A stretch of 64,000 nucleotides of DNA from Dillenia suffruticosa (Eukaryota > Streptophyta > Magnoliopsida > Dilleniales > Dilleniaceae): assembly GCA_033439265.1 (NCBI GenBank), contig JAVTVX010000024.1:2542001-2606000 (forward strand). Reading direction: 5' to 3'. How positions within the stretch are numbered: the first letter of the stretch is position 1; each line of letters begins with the position of its first letter. Of this stretch, positions 13,386-27,252 are shown piece by piece. The translations under genes were made by a program, and so were the position numbers. The notes under the pieces are model-generated. The model was not told the origin of the DNA. It did no database searches and worked only from the letters and a program-made list of their open reading frames with translations.

Positions 13386-16300
13386 AACCGTTAGTATAGT
13401 GGAAAAAAAAAACCATCATAAAAATCCATCTGGGCCTCTAAAGGGTCTTTTCTGTAGAAAGCCCAAAGCATTGTTTTAAATTCGCGGAGCCCGGGCCGGT
13501 ACCCCTTTTGCTCTTTTTTTCTTCTCCTTTTTTGGAAACTTTTATTATATTTTATTTTTAACTTTTCCTCAAGTTGCCTCCACCAGCTCTTTATTAATAA
13601 TTATTTTTCTTAAAATTAGATTAATTGAATAATTTGTAATTTTTGGGTCAAATCTTTAGATTTTATGAAAATCACTGAATTTAAAGAATTTATCAATAAA
13701 ATTCTTCCCTTCGGGTCCTTTATAAATTGGTACAAAACTATCATTTAATCTTGATAATATTGAAAATATAAAAAATATATAAAAAATAATGAGAAATATA
13801 CCCAGAGCATTTTGTAGTAACGTCATTATAGATGAATCAACATATTCAACACCATTTTTATTTTTATTTTTATTTTTTAATTGGTATTTTCTGCTATATG
13901 TTGGGTGGAAAATCCTGCAAAATTTTGGTTAATCCTTCGGTTCAACAATTACTTTTAGGGCACAACAAGCAAGTTAAATGCTCAATTTAGGACAAAAGAC
14001 GAAAAAAAAATAATAAAGGGCCCCAAAAGGCTTGGTGGTTGGTAAATGCCTCAAAATCTTATTAAAAATGGAATGATATGATATTTTCTTGATATTATAT
14101 CGGTCGATATTTAAATTAAATTTAAATTAATTTAGTCTGAAATTTATAATAACCCATATAAAACAAACCCTCATAATATAATCTGTTCTATATGATACAA
14201 TATGTGTGTGTTGACATCAGTCTTTTCTCACTTGCTTTACTCACACCCTTTTGGAATTTTTCTCTTTTTTTATATTTCAGGAAAGTTTAAGTCAATGAAA
14301 GGGAAAAAAAAAGTTATGATTTAATAGGTTGGAAGGAGAATTATTGCTTTTAAAAGAAATAAAAAAGAAACAAAAAAAAATCAATAGAAAAAGAAAAAAC
14401 CCTGATTTTTTTTTATGAATTTCTCTTCTAGCCAACTTGTATTTAGCCTTTATTATTTGATTGATAATTAAATATAATTTTACAAGAAAATATAAAATAT
14501 ATTATTTTTTACACTTATAATTTAGATAAATAAGAGTTCTTTTAGTGTATTGAATGCCCTAAAATCTACTCCTAATACACAAAAATACTATTTTATATGG
14601 TCGAGTTTCTAACTACAAATCTTAACATAAAAGAATAAGTACTATTTCTTTTTTTTTTCTTTCTTTCTTTTAATATGCACACATATAAGTCGGGCCCTTT
14701 TAGGGGTTTTTTTTTTTTGAATCCAACTTGTAAAATATCTTATATTATTATGATGTACCCAAACATTTTATCCTCTTTATGTATGTAACTGTTGTATGAT
14801 TTAACGATAAAATATTATATTTTTTTAATTATAAGTATTGGATTTAAGTTATAGAAATAGAAAAATGAAATTTAAAAGAGTCAATTTTTTAATAAATCGA
14901 TCAAATTAGTCGAATAAATTACAATAAAAAGGGAAAAAGAAAATGATGTAAGAAAGAGAAAGGGCATTTTGGGTGGAGCCCAATGAGCCAACAAGGCGCA
15001 CCACTTTTGACTCACCGATCACCACTCCTTCACTTCTCTCACTTCCCTTCATCTCGCCCGTGGCATGGATAGCGACATTGAACCACCCAGACCACCCAAA
15101 CCAAACCAACCCTTTTGGACCATCTAAAAGTCTTAGCCTTTTGCCTCACCTTATTTCCCCTTTTTGCGATTCACGTTCTTACCTTTTCCATTTTATTTTA
15201 TTTTAGAGAAAATTTTATAAATTTTATAATAGAACGTTCTATTTTATAAATTTTATCTCAATAATTGTTTCATAAAGTCGTATATTCTACTTAAGTGTAA
15301 TATTATAAGAATACTACCGAAAATAAATATCGAAAATTTTATAAATTTCCATTGATTATGTAAACAATTTTTGTATTCCACCTTCTGAATTGGAAACTAA
15401 GTTTCATGATGGGTATGTGAACTACCAAAGCATGGCCAAAGAGATTAAATCATGCCTATGGTTATAGCTAGAAGGGTTGCATTATAATTTGCTACAAATA
15501 TTCTCCCAATCCAATAATTCAATGATGTTTGTTGTAAGAAAAATCTCTTTTAGTCAATAAATTATAATTCAACTGTTATCGTCTCCTTCTATTTATAAAA
15601 ATATCGAGTTCAAGACTTCTTATATATCTAAAAAAAATTCTCTTATGAAATTAAATCTAATTAAACGTAGACCATATGGTCCTACTCTTCTTCCATATTA
15701 AAGTGCAAGTCCCAGTTAAAATCCTCAAAAAAAAAAAAAACACATAAAAGGCAAATTGATAGATCATTGAACCAAAGTTGTGCCATCTTAATCATGATCC
15801 AAAAAGGCTTACTTTTGTCACCATCACCAATGGTAAAATACCATACCCATGATATAAGCCGTTAGGAATTGATTAAGGGTTTTTAATATTACTTTATTTT
15901 GTCCCCGCAAGGGACAGCTGAAACAGTAGAGCCTTCCTATTTTCATCCTCCCTTTATTGATTCGAATTCGTTTGATTGTATTTTGATTACATCTCATTAT
16001 ACCAAAAAAAATATTACTTTATTTCGAATAATGAATGGGATAATTTTTTTTGACTAAATAGTATAATACTTCACATAAAATATTTTTAATTAAATTATTA
16101 ATATATTTTAACTAATTCAAATGAATTTATTTAATCTGCATAGCATTATTTGCAAAATCAAACTCCTTTCCCCTGATAAATATGATAACAAATAATACTC
16201 CGTTTTTTACAGGTCAACAGTCAAAAAGGACACGTACTGGTCAAAAGGGTTACTAATGGTATGCAAATTTTTAATGCTGGAGGGCAGGAATACGTTAAAT

Positions 16301-16496
16301 GGATTTCTGTCTAATCAAGATTAGCTTAATCGCCGCAACGTTAATACACGTTCGTATAATTATGAATTTGTTCACAATCCCATCAATGGATTAAGACAAA
16401 ATATTAAAGAGAAAAATTAGAATCACTATTTTTTTTACAGATTTAAATAATCATAAAATCTAACCGAAAGATTAGCTTTTTATCTATTTTTTTATT
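13386..16496. other. Intergenic AT-rich DNA, no gene
   Basis: No coding exon is recognised. A SINE relic lies near 14800-14910 and a poly(A) run at about 15727-15740. The open frames at 14906-15206 on either strand are Pro/Thr-rich or Gly/Trp-rich translations of one compositionally odd patch and match no family known to me. Confidence 0.5.
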
Positions 16497-16595
16497 TTTA
16501 AAATTTAAATTCAAAATTTAAATTTAAAAAATTTAAATTTAAAAAATTTAAATTTAAAAAATTTAAATTTAAAAAATTTAAATTTAAAAAATTTG
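16497..16595. repeat. 15-bp AT minisatellite, about six copies
   Basis: The unit is ATTTAAATTTAAAAA, repeated in tandem with near-perfect fidelity; the first copies are slightly diverged. Each unit contains the palindrome AAATTTAAATTT-like core, so the array can form many small hairpins. Confidence 0.85.
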
Positions 16596-19500
16596 ACGTT
16601 TTTATCGTTAAATCAATAAGGCATTCATATGATTATTATATTATGGATGGGCAGTGGTAAGTGACATAAGTTTCATATTCTTGTACGCAACCAACGCTTC
16701 TTATCTCTTCCTCCAGAAGTGCTCGATAATTATTATTTTTTTCTTTTGCTTTTTAAAATTTTTTTATTTAAAAATTTTAATTTAGTATTAAAAACTATAT
16801 ATATCTATAGAAAGTATTTTTCTTTAATCCATATATTATGTTTAAAATGAAAACAATCCCGTAGGTAAATTAAATTAAATAATGAAGAATAGAAATAAAA
16901 ATGAGAGAGATGCATTCCTTTTCTAAGAAATGAGATTCTCTCATGCAATGCAAGCCCTCTTCTTTTTTTTGAAGCGACTTCACTGTCATCTTTTCTTATG
17001 GTAGAGGTCCACCTCAATTATACAACCAGTGCCATCTTTGGATGAACTATTTCGTGATTGGTCTTTGATCATCTACAAAACACTTTAGTTTTCCAGCTGA
17101 CGGTCAAGATTTTCTCTCACTTCCTTTCACTCTCTCCCTCTCTTCCATTCTTATCCATATCTCATAATTTACTTGGCATAAAATTGAAGCCTGGAGATCA
17201 CTTTCAACGATACTGATTTATTAAATGGTGAAATATATGATCTATTAATACTTCGGGTATTTATATTTTTTAAATAAGATTTTAAATTCAAATTTTATAT
17301 ATGAAGAAATAGATATCGAAAGAATTTTGCTCCTTAAAAATTCAACCCGATTTGAATCAAATTTAATCGAGTAACAATGGTTTTGATTTAATAAGAAAAT
17401 TTAAATTCAAAACTAAATAGAAATGAGTAAAAAATTAAAACGCATATGTAATTACCCAAAAATTAGCATGTTTAACTAAACCCTTTTAGTTGTAAAAGAC
17501 AGATATTCAAACATGTGATGATCCCAAAAGTGACCATGGCTATAGAGATCATCTGAATTGTTTGGTGGCCTAAATTTGTCCGTGTCGGAGATTTTTTCTT
17601 CCCGCCAAACCATCTCTGTCGGTGGAGATGACAGAAATCTAAATGTTTATAATCTATTTGTTGACAATTATAATCACAAACGAAGAGGCAGCGTGAGAGA
17701 TTAAAATCCCTCAAGTCCACCAAGGAATGATGTTTTACACAAGTCCAAGGTTTACCTTTTATGTGTTTTTCCTTTCTTCTCTTTTCAACTTATAACTTGA
17801 AAAGGAGATGGGTAAATATAATTAATGAAATGTTGTTAAGAGATTTTAGCATAAAATCTGCTGGCAAATGCTTGAATCCTATGGGGGATATCATTTAGTT
17901 TTCATGATCTTAGGATTGAAAAATCAAGATGAATGTTATGTTATTTAAGACAAATAGCTCTTTTATCTTTTTGCTCTTTTATGCTGAGGGGGAATAGAAT
18001 TATTTGAATTATTTTCTTTGTTTTTTTTAAATCTGATCATTGGTATCTGAAATTATATTCCGATTAATTTGGTTTGAATGTTTGCAGAGACTCTATTTAA
18101 GAGACGACTCTTCTAACATAATTTTTTCTATTTCTAAATTTTGAAATCGAAAATTGATTAAAAAATCTGTCTCGTGAATTTTTGAACTATAGTCGTATTC
18201 AGGGGAGAGAGACCCTCAAATTTTGTGAGCATCGGCGAGCAGAGGCCCTCACTTGATTGGAATTTGGACTAAAGGCTGTTCCACATGGAAACGTGCTTAT
18301 TGGGCACTTTAGAAGATATGTAATCTAATGAATGACCATTTAAAAAAGGAAAGTTTGAGTATTACAATGAACTAGTAAGACCATCATACTCCCTCAATTC
18401 CCTTTTAAAAAGTTCTGTAATTAAGGCTACTAAAAGTGTATTTCTTAGTTCTTGTGTTAACACCTAAAAGGACACTAAAAAGTGAATGGAGAGTTTAAAT
18501 AGATTGTAAGGCCCTGTTAGACACATTTGATTCTTTCTTTCCTTAATTTAGCATACTAACTCCTTTTGATTCAAAATAATCTCGTGAATTATTATTATCC
18601 CATCTCACAGCAACCATACATTTTTATTGGGATAATTGTTTTATTTGACCTTGAGCTTAGTTCTTCCGGTGCCCGATCGACAAGATTGGGAACTTCAACT
18701 TGATTATAATTTGAGAATTTTTTTGTTATAATTTTCGGGATTTATATAATTAGCGGTTTTACTTCGAATAGTTACTCCAACCGGGTTAACAGTTTAATAA
18801 CTACTAACTTTATAGGTATTAATATCTAAAAATTTAACAAAAAATCTTATTATTTGAATTCCATAATTGTCTCTAAAAAGATAACTTAATAGTTACCATC
18901 TTTATTTCTTAGTTAATTTTATGTTTTGGTATTCAAATCTCGATTAAAATTAAATAAATAAAAAATCTGACAATTCCAACCGGACCCAAAATGTCAGGGA
19001 GGTTGAGTCTGGCGCGGAGTCCTAATTTCCAGTGTAAAGCCGTCCACCCGATAGATGACTATATATCTGGCTAAGCCGGGCCAAATCCATGAAGTTGTAG
19101 GCTTTTTTGACGTGCCGTCCTTTTTTTTTTGGGTTTGGCCGAGCTAGGCCAGGAGTACCAAAAATTTTCATTCCCTCCTTTGCGGATGGAATCCTGGAGC
19201 TTCGCCTAGAATTTCGCCTCACGAATAGGATTTTCATCACTTACTTGGCCCAATCCAATGGTACAAAATTAAAATCGGATGACTTAAGAGATAAAATCAA
19301 ATAAATGTCACTTAATATAATTAGCCTCTTAAGCTTAGATAACGGAAAAAGGAGCTAGGATGGCTTCAAATCTTCCTAGTTGTCGGCTCACATTAATTAT
19401 TGAAGGTTAGAGAGAGATCAGAGTCCGAAGTGCTTGTCCCATCAAAACTTCACATCACAGCAGAAAAGTAAATTTACCCAAAAAAAAAAAAGGGAATTCT

Positions 19501-19877
19501 TTTGTTTCTCAGGTAGGCTAGCGTTCTGCGTTAGTTCAGTTATATTTGCGGTTACAAACATTAAAAATGAAAATTAGCTTGATGATTAATAATACCATTG
19601 ATGATTAATTAAGTTAATTATGTTATCAATAAAAAAGAATTTTTCTATTAAAATTTGTAGACCGCTACTTTACTTCCAATGCCCCAGAAATCCAAACCCA
19701 TCTCCCCCCGCCCCCTCTCTCTCTATATATATATACACACGCAATGCCCCAAAGTTAATACCGCTTTGCTTTCTTTTTCTCTCTCTCCCTCTACTCGCGT
19801 GCTCCGTTGGATTCTGTCCGCACGGCAGAAATAGGATTTGGCTGTGGCTGGTAACTGAGCAGCTGCAGAAGACATAT
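16596..19877. other. Intergenic DNA and distal promoter of the PIN gene
   Basis: No exon is recognised. Worn SINE copies lie near 17225-17390 and 18030-18180. From about 19650 the sequence becomes pyrimidine-rich (CT runs, a TATATATATA stretch at about 19724-19733) and looks like the promoter and leader of the PIN gene at 20043. I saw no TGTCTC auxin-response core close to the start. Confidence 0.5.
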
Positions 19878-19943
19878 ATGCTCTCTCAGTTAGTTACCCA
19901 ACTGTTTTCTTCCTTTCCAATTTTACCCTTCCATCCTCTCTAA
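19878..19943 (+). CDS. Upstream ORF (21 aa) in the probable PIN leader
   Basis: An ATG at 19878 opens a 21-residue frame (begins MLSQLVTQLF, ends FHPL) that stops 99 bases before the PIN start codon, in a CT-rich stretch that looks like 5' leader. If the transcript starts before 19878, this frame would be met first by scanning ribosomes and could damp PIN translation. The peptide is not recognised, and the transcript start is inferred. Confidence 0.3.
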   Translation: MLSQLVTQLFSSFPILPFHPL

Positions 19944-20042
19944 TTCACTTTTGACTGCCATTCCGCCATTAAAACACACACATCTCAAAATCTTCAAAAC
20001 TCAAACTCCAATTAATTAATTCACTCTCTTTCTCTCTAGAAA

Positions 20043-23000
20043 ATGATCACATGGCACGATCTCTACACCGTCTTATCGGCGGTGGTACCGTTATACGTGG
20101 CCATGATCTTAGCCTATGGTTCAGTCCGCTGGTGGAAAATCTTTTCTCCAGATCAATGCTCTGGAATCAATCGTTTTGTCGCGATTTTCGCTGTTCCACT
20201 CCTCTCCTTCCATTTTATCTCCCAAAACAATCCTTACAACATGAACTTCCGATTCATCGCGGCAGATACACTCCAAAAAGTCATCATGCTCTTCGTTCTC
20301 GGCATCTGGAGTAACTTCACAAAAAACGGATCGCTCGAATGGTCGATCACGATCTTCTCCCTCTCCACACTTCCAAACACTCTCGTCATGGGAATTCCTC
20401 TCCTCATCGCCATGTACGACAATTACGCCGGTGAACTAATGGTTCAGGTCGTTGTTCTTCAGTGCATTATCTGGTACACTCTTCTTCTCTTCCTCTTCGA
20501 ATACCGAGGAGCAAAGATTCTAATCATGGAGCAGTTTCCGGAAACAGCTGCTTCTATAGTGTCGTTTAAAGTTGATTCAGATGTCGTTTCGCTCGACGGA
20601 AGAGAATTTCTCCAGACCGATGCAGAGATCGGCACCGACGGAAAATTACACGTAACAGTCAGGAAATCAAACGCATCGATACGGTCATTAGGTCCAGGTT
20701 CAATATCGGCATTGACTCCACGGCCGTCGAATTTAACCGGAGCCGAGATTTACAGTCTTAGCTCTTCTCGGAATCCAACTCCGAGAGGTTCCAATTTCAA
20801 CCATTCAGATTTCTATTCGATGATGGGAGGTTTCCCATCTCGGCCGTCAAATTTTGGACCGGCCGATTTGTTTTCGGTTCAGTCATCTCGTGGTCCGACT
20901 CCCAGACCATCTAACTTTGAGGAGAATTGTGCACCATTGGCGCAGCCAGTGACCTCGCCTCGCTTCGGATTCTATCCTGCGCAGACGGTGCCCACTTCTT
21001 ATCCTGCGCCCAACCCTGAAATCTCTAACACTGTTCCAAAAACAGTGAAGAGCAGTAATAATAATACTAATAATAACAACACAAATCATAATAATCAGAC
21101 TCACTTGCAACAGCCGCAACAGTTGCAGCAACAGAATCAGCTGGGTAAAGCCGCTCATGACGCCAAAGAGCTTCACATGTTTGTGTGGAGCTCTAGCGCT
21201 TCACCGGTTTCTGAAGGGGGTGGATTGCATGTGTTTGGGGGCACAGATTTCGGTGCATCCGAGCAACCTGGACGGTCTGATCATGGCGCCAAGGAGATCA
21301 GGATGTTAGTTACTGATCAACCACCTCAAAATGGGGAAGCCAAAGGTAGTTGCATTTGTTTTGTTTTATTGAGTTTCCGTTTCGTAAAATAATTCGTTTT
21401 TTAATTATTTTTGTCAACAAAAAGCGATCCCGGAAAGTGAGGATTACGGTGGAGAGGACTTCAGCTTTGTGGGAAACAGAGGACTATTGGGAGATGGGGA
21501 GGAGAGAGAAAAGGAAGGTCCCACTGGGTTGTCCAAGCTGGGGTCCAGTTCTACGGCGGAGCTACACCCAAAAACGGTGGCCGGAGCTGCTGAGTCTGGC
21601 GATGGAAAGCAAATGCCTCCAGCCAGTGTTATGACCCGTTTGATCTTGATCATGGTCTGGAGGAAGCTTATCCGAAATCCCAACACTTATTCTAGCCTGT
21701 TTGGGGTTGTTTGGGCACTAATTTCCTTTAGGTAAATCCACTGACCCAACTTTGTTGACTTCCTTTTCTTAAGCTTCCCCACCATAATGGAACAAATATT
21801 CTAATTTCGAATTATAAAAATTTATGTAACCACAATGTCACAATTAATAGAAATTTTTGATTATAATATCTGATTAAGTTCATATCCTTATCATGGTGCA
21901 TCTAATGATTGTTGCACACTTTAAGTTCAGAAATTTAATATGATCATTTTGACATGATAAATTGTATTTCTGTTATGAACTAAATAAACACAACATGTTA
22001 TGTTTTGTTATATGGTTTATCATTTTATTTATTTTCGTGAAGGTGGCATGTGCGGATGCCTGCAATAATAAAGGGGTCCATATCAATACTGTCCGATGCT
22101 GGGCTTGGTATGGCTATGTTCAGCCTAGGTGAGTGGTTTTTAACTCCATTGGCTCTTAGCTAGCATGACGCAATCTGCTTCCATTCTTCAATTCCTTCAT
22201 GTGTTTCCATCAAATCTTGCAATTTCCCAACCACGTTCCGTTACAACCCCAAGTGCAACACTATGTCCCATTCCAACCCTCCATGTTCTATCGTTTCAAA
22301 TTTACCCAGCCACGGACTATTCACTCTTGTCACTTGCTCCATCACATCTTCAATTTCTCAAAATACTACCATCATCCAATTCCTTGAGGACCCTTGAGAT
22401 CAACATGTTGCGAGGCAATTAACTGTTTCAGTACTGACATTATTGTAGTACAGTGGTTTTGTGTGTCGGATAATTTAAAATTTAAAAATTTTAATTTAAT
22501 TAATAATTAATATGAAAATGATTACTCTATTATATAACTTCAAATCCATATATATTTTTTTAAAAAAACCATAAGGTTTTCCCTAAAATAATTACTTCAG
22601 TTTTTAGGGAACAATATTCAATCACTCACTCACGGGGTTACATACTATAAACGAAGATGAGAAATGGTACCAAGGGTCATAATTGCTTTTGGGATCAATA
22701 AATGGAAACTTGTAACAACCCGACATGTGGGTCCGGACGGGGTCGGTGGGCAAATGGGAAAGGGATTATTGCAGAGATGCTTCAAATGGATCCATATCAG
22801 AAAAGTGGTTGAAATTTATTCTTCAATTTCACTCTCTCTCTCTCTGTTTTTTTTTTTTTTTTTTATCCAATGTGGTCTGAGCAATATGGGGTTGGTTTGT
22901 GAAAGGTCTGTTTATGGCTTTACAACCAAGGATAATCGCCTGCGGGAACTCTGTAGCCGCATTCGCTATGGCCGTCCGATTCCTCACTGGCCCGGCAGTT

Positions 23001-23567
23001 ATGGCTGCGGCTTCCATCGCTATCGGCCTTCGTGGCACCCTCCTCCACATCGCCATTGTCCAGGTAAGTCCTTCCTCCTAAACTTTTAAAAAGAATATTT
23101 TACTCTTATTATTTATATTCATAATTATGAGATTCTTATTTTTTTAATAAATGAGATAGGAAAATAATCATGATTCAATATCTATTAATTTCATAAATAT
23201 TAATACTTGTAGATTTGTAGAGATAATAAAAACCTATTTTTTATAATTATAAAATACACGCGTGCATGTAGCAAGTGACCCGACTTTTTTTGTGTGTTGT
23301 TAGGCGGCACTGCCACAAGGGATTGTTCCATTTGTTTTTGCAAAGGAGTACAATGTCCACCCTGCGATCCTAAGCACAGCGTAAGTATAACTAGTTATTG
23401 CATTAATTTTTTTTTTTTTTTTTTTAAGAAAAGCATGATTTTTTATATGTGCCGATCTATCTCTTAAGGGGTCTAATTTATTCGATTTTTGGATTTTCAG
23501 GGTTATATTTGGAATGTTGATTGCCTTACCTATTACCCTCGTCTACTACATTATTTTGGGCTTATGA
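20043..23567 (+). CDS. PIN3: Auxin efflux carrier, PIN3/PIN7 clade (6 exons, 665 aa)
   Basis: Exons: 20043-21345, 21425-21731, 22043-22128, 22906-23063, 23304-23380, 23501-23567; GT-AG introns, 1998 nt. It exports auxin (IAA) across the plasma membrane. N-terminal membrane segments span about 1-165 (start [10 protein letters not shown], as in PIN3), a long cytosolic loop about 166-505, and C-terminal segments about 510-665 ending VYYIILGL. The loop carries the repeated phosphosite context TPRPSN at 225-230, TPRGS at 246-250, SRPSN at 266-270 and TPRPS at 286-290, targets of PID/D6PK-type kinases in the family. [18 protein letters not shown] and GAKEIRMLV are PIN3/7-type loop boxes. NPNTYS after MVWRKLIR matches the conserved NPxxY motif. 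The loop has an Asn/Gln/His-rich insert (about 336-366), so it is slightly longer than Arabidopsis PIN3 (640 aa, from memory). The six-exon layout is typical of long PINs. Confidence 0.97.
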
Positions 23568-24289
23568 TGTCTCCAAAGAATAATTTAAGGGATGCCTCGA
23601 AGAAAGGGGTTTAAAAATTGGGTGTGAGTACCATTGACATACAAGAGACTGTAGAAGGCACCATTTGACAAGATTAATAAGCAAAAGAGTTTTCCATGAA
23701 AAAAGATGAGAGTGAAGGTCTTTGTATGAAGAATTTTAAGAGGTTCCAAAACAGTTGGGGAGGCCAAAACTTTTGACATTAAAAAGCCCTTTTACAAGCA
23801 TCATGTTCTGTTCCCTCTCAAATAGCAAAGGCCTATTCCTACTTTTCCAAGGGTTGAAGAGAAGAGAAGACTGTGGAAACACAATCACTACAAGGGCAGA
23901 CCAACAGGAGTGAAACAGGGGTGTGGAGGTCAATAAATTATATTCCTCCTCCTAAGTCCTAGTTTTGAAAAGGAAGCATCTCTGCAAGTGAGTACTTTTA
24001 ACTGTTGATTTGAAGAAAAAAAAGTATAGAAGTTGAATAGGTGATGATTTGGATTTTTTTTTTTTGTTCTTTTAGTTTTCTTTGGATCTTTATATTTTTT
24101 GTTTGCCGTAGATTCTGCACTGAGTTGTGTTTGTTATCTTCCCTTCATTTTTGTAACATGCACTTTGCCAATAGAAAAAAGAAAAGGTTGTTGCATCCCT
24201 ATCACCGAATCACCGATGACCAAGACGTATCTTCCACGATGCCCACAATCTTTTGCTACATGTACATCCTAATTTAACAAAAAGGCCTT

Positions 24290-24450
24290 GCGTTTTAGTA
24301 AAACGTAATATTAAATCATTTAATCAAAATCCTAAATTTGATTCACAATTTAAATATGAAATAAACTATATTGGGAGAGTAGATTCCTTAAATAATTTTA
24401 GGACGAATTAGTTAGACCATGATTTCAGATACTGATTAATATAATTCAAA
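24290..24450 (+). mobile_element. Degenerate SINE copy
   Basis: ATTAAATCATTTAATCAAAA, a TTTGATT B-box relic, TATTGGGAGAGTAGATTCC, TTAAATAATTTTAGG and GATACTGATTAAT occur in the same order as in the minus-strand reading of the element at 34713-34890. No target duplication is visible, so it is an old insertion. Confidence 0.5.
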
Positions 24451-25159
24451 AAAAGACCTAACAAGTACCGCATCGCGACACTTCAATGGTGCAACTATAT
24501 ACTTACTAAAGTATACGAAATCTGACCATGAATAAAGGATTATAGTATCAATTTGTGATGGGGAGAGCAAGTGTAATTCAATGATTAGTTTATTTTCGGT
24601 AATTTTTTGAGAAAATATGTTTAAATCTTAAAAATAATTCTTATTAACTTTCACTTATATAATCCTTGTGAACCTTCGATTAAGACATCTGTAGAGAGGA
24701 GAGAGCGTTGATGTGTTTGCTCTTCTAGGGAGTAGTGAGGGCAAAGTGGCAAGACGAGGGGGAGGCCGCCATATTGATTTTTTTTTTTTAAATCTTGTAT
24801 ATATTTTTAAAAATTATAATCCTAAATAATATTCATAATCACCGAATTTTTAACTTCGTATCCCAAAAAATTTAAGAAAACGTTTATCCTTTTAAACATT
24901 TCTAACAAAAAGATTAGAAATATCATTTTCAAATTAAAATTCTGATTTATAAATAATTTACAATTATATATATCTATATTAAATAAAACATGTCCAACTA
25001 AACGACACCTCACTTTTCACCTCCAGGCTCCACTCTCCCACCACCCCTCATCTAAGAAAAGAAACCCTCTCTCCGTCTCTTGGCTTCTACGGTCTTCGAT
25101 ATCAACTCACCAGCATCCAAAGACCCGTTCCACCTCATTCTCCCATTCTCTTTGATTCA

Positions 25160-25310
25160 TAAAGGCTAAGTTGTACCGTATAGGAAAGACATCGGATCAT
25201 TTAATCAAACTCAGATTTAAATTTTAAAAATAAAAAAATTTATATCGAGAGATATTCTTCTTATAAAGTATCTAATAATAATTTGAATAAAATTAATCAA
25301 ATTATGATTA
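25160..25310 (+). mobile_element. Degenerate SINE copy
   Basis: GACATCGGATCATTTAATCA, CAGATTTAAATTTTAAAA and AATTTGAATAAAATTAATCA follow the order of the SINE family seen better preserved at 33.7 and 34.7 kb. A closely similar worn copy lies at about 49890-50040. Assignment rests on order of short matches only. Confidence 0.4.
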
Positions 25311-27252
25311 CAAAAATCAGTTTATTAAACAAAAAAAAGGGGTAAGTTATAAACTCCTATCCCTTCGTCTCCTTTTTTAATTGCAAAAGATTACCACCGC
25401 TTCTCGATTCGTATCAATGAAGTCACCAAGTCAAGTGAATTATACTCTGCCCCCAAGAAATTTTTTTCTACTTCACCCGTACTCAGCACACCTCTTGTTT
25501 TGAGAAGATTTCATGACTTCCTTCCTTGGGGATGGCTTTAAAATAAAAACCATTATTCTCATCTATATCTACATGAAGATATTCCTTGGAAGTTGGTCCA
25601 GATGAGCTCCTAAATTTTGTTTGGAAAATAATCAACCCAAGTGCTGTTTTGTGAAACTCGATATTCCATTTTTGCCAACTTATTCACTAAACTATTATTT
25701 TCTCTAAAAATAATTACGTTGAACCCAACTCTTTAAAGTAACAATATGGTGAATGGTTGTCTTAATGATCCACCAACAATTTCTTTTGCATTCATTGTAT
25801 CGGTCACGGTTACTAGATTAGTGACACCCATAGGGCGAGGACTCCTCCTTTATGATCCAAAATTTCCCCGGGCGTCAAAGAAAAGCTCTGGCGGAGATAA
25901 GAATCACCAATGTTGAAAGGGGCATCTCCTCTTTTGCTCATAAAGCCTGTATCCGCAAGTGCTTTCTTCAAAAAAGGAATTTAAATGATGGGGGATTGTA
26001 AGAAAAAGTGGCAAAGTTTGGTGGCCATACCCTACCAAAAGTGCTTCAATCAATCTGACTAGTAACCAGAGTGTGGTGGGTTTGGTTTAAAGATCCTAAA
26101 TCTCTTTTCTAAAAAGTGGACAAATGCTTGCACATGATCTGATTATCATTGCACTCTTCTCTTATTCACCCCATTCATCATTCATTCATCACTTGATACA
26201 GCAACACAAAGTCTACACAAGGTGGAAACTAGAGGGGGGCTGGCAGGGGCTATGCCCCCCCTTATTTAGGGTTGGAGTTCCTTTCTTTTTTAAGTTTGGA
26301 ATTAGTTAATCTGCGCCCCTTATTTTGGTTCATTTCTTTTTTTTTTTTTCTGCATTCCTTTTTAAAAGTGAATCTCTCTCTCCCTCACTCTCTTTTTGGA
26401 AAAAGTGAACCTCAATTCAAAATGTTAAATCTCTTCTCTCTCTCTCTCTCTCATTTTTTATATGAAAATAGAATTAAACCGAACCAATAAGATATTAAAA
26501 AAAAAAAGAGATTAAATTATACACTTTTTTACATGTTTTCCTATAAAAATTATAAAAAGAGAGGAAAATTGCCCTTGTAGGTTGAATAGTCCTTGCATGA
26601 TACCTTTGGAAGATTTAAAGCAATAAATATTAGAATGGGGATTATTAGTTATCATTGATCCTCTATTATTTAGTTAATTGGTTCATTCTAGTGCATAATG
26701 CTCAAATGCTTAATAAGTTGTTTCACGTATTCGGAAATCTGATATATTAGAAAATTAAGTTCTTATCGTATAACCTACCAAACCCCCTCCCCCCCCCCCC
26801 AAAAAAACAAAAGCAGCATAGGCATTTTCTGCCTATTTGAATACCGGGCTCCCATCCCTGGTATTCATGGTCACTCTAATTTATTAATTAATTATAAAAA
26901 AATAATTATTTTTATTGTATAAGTCTAAATTGACAGATACCCTAATAAATAAATAAATAAATAAATAAATAAAATACATTTGTGATGCTTATTTATTGTT
27001 CTGATCCCACTCTTATCTTCCGATTGGATCTAAATGAAAATTGAGTTTAATTTATTCAAAATAAATTAAATTATAGAGTTCATTTATAAATAAACTCATG
27101 TGCTTAGAACCAAAAATTGAAATACAAAATTCCATCAAATTTCTATATTTGAAACCAAAAAAATGTGGAATTCATTTATAAATACTTATATTTTCCTAAT
27201 TACTCTTAGATTTCTCCTCCCTTTAGGAGTAATTGAAATAAAAAGATAATTT

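Larger units (their letters stand above)
23568..27234. other. PIN 3' flank and intergenic DNA with SINE relics, no gene
   Basis: The PIN 3' UTR occupies the first few hundred bases. Two degenerate SINE copies are readable at 24290-24450 and 25160-25310. A G/C-rich near-palindrome (GGGGGGCTGG ... GCCCCCCC) lies at about 26236-26261 and a C11 run at about 26791-26801. No coding exon is recognised. Confidence 0.5.
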
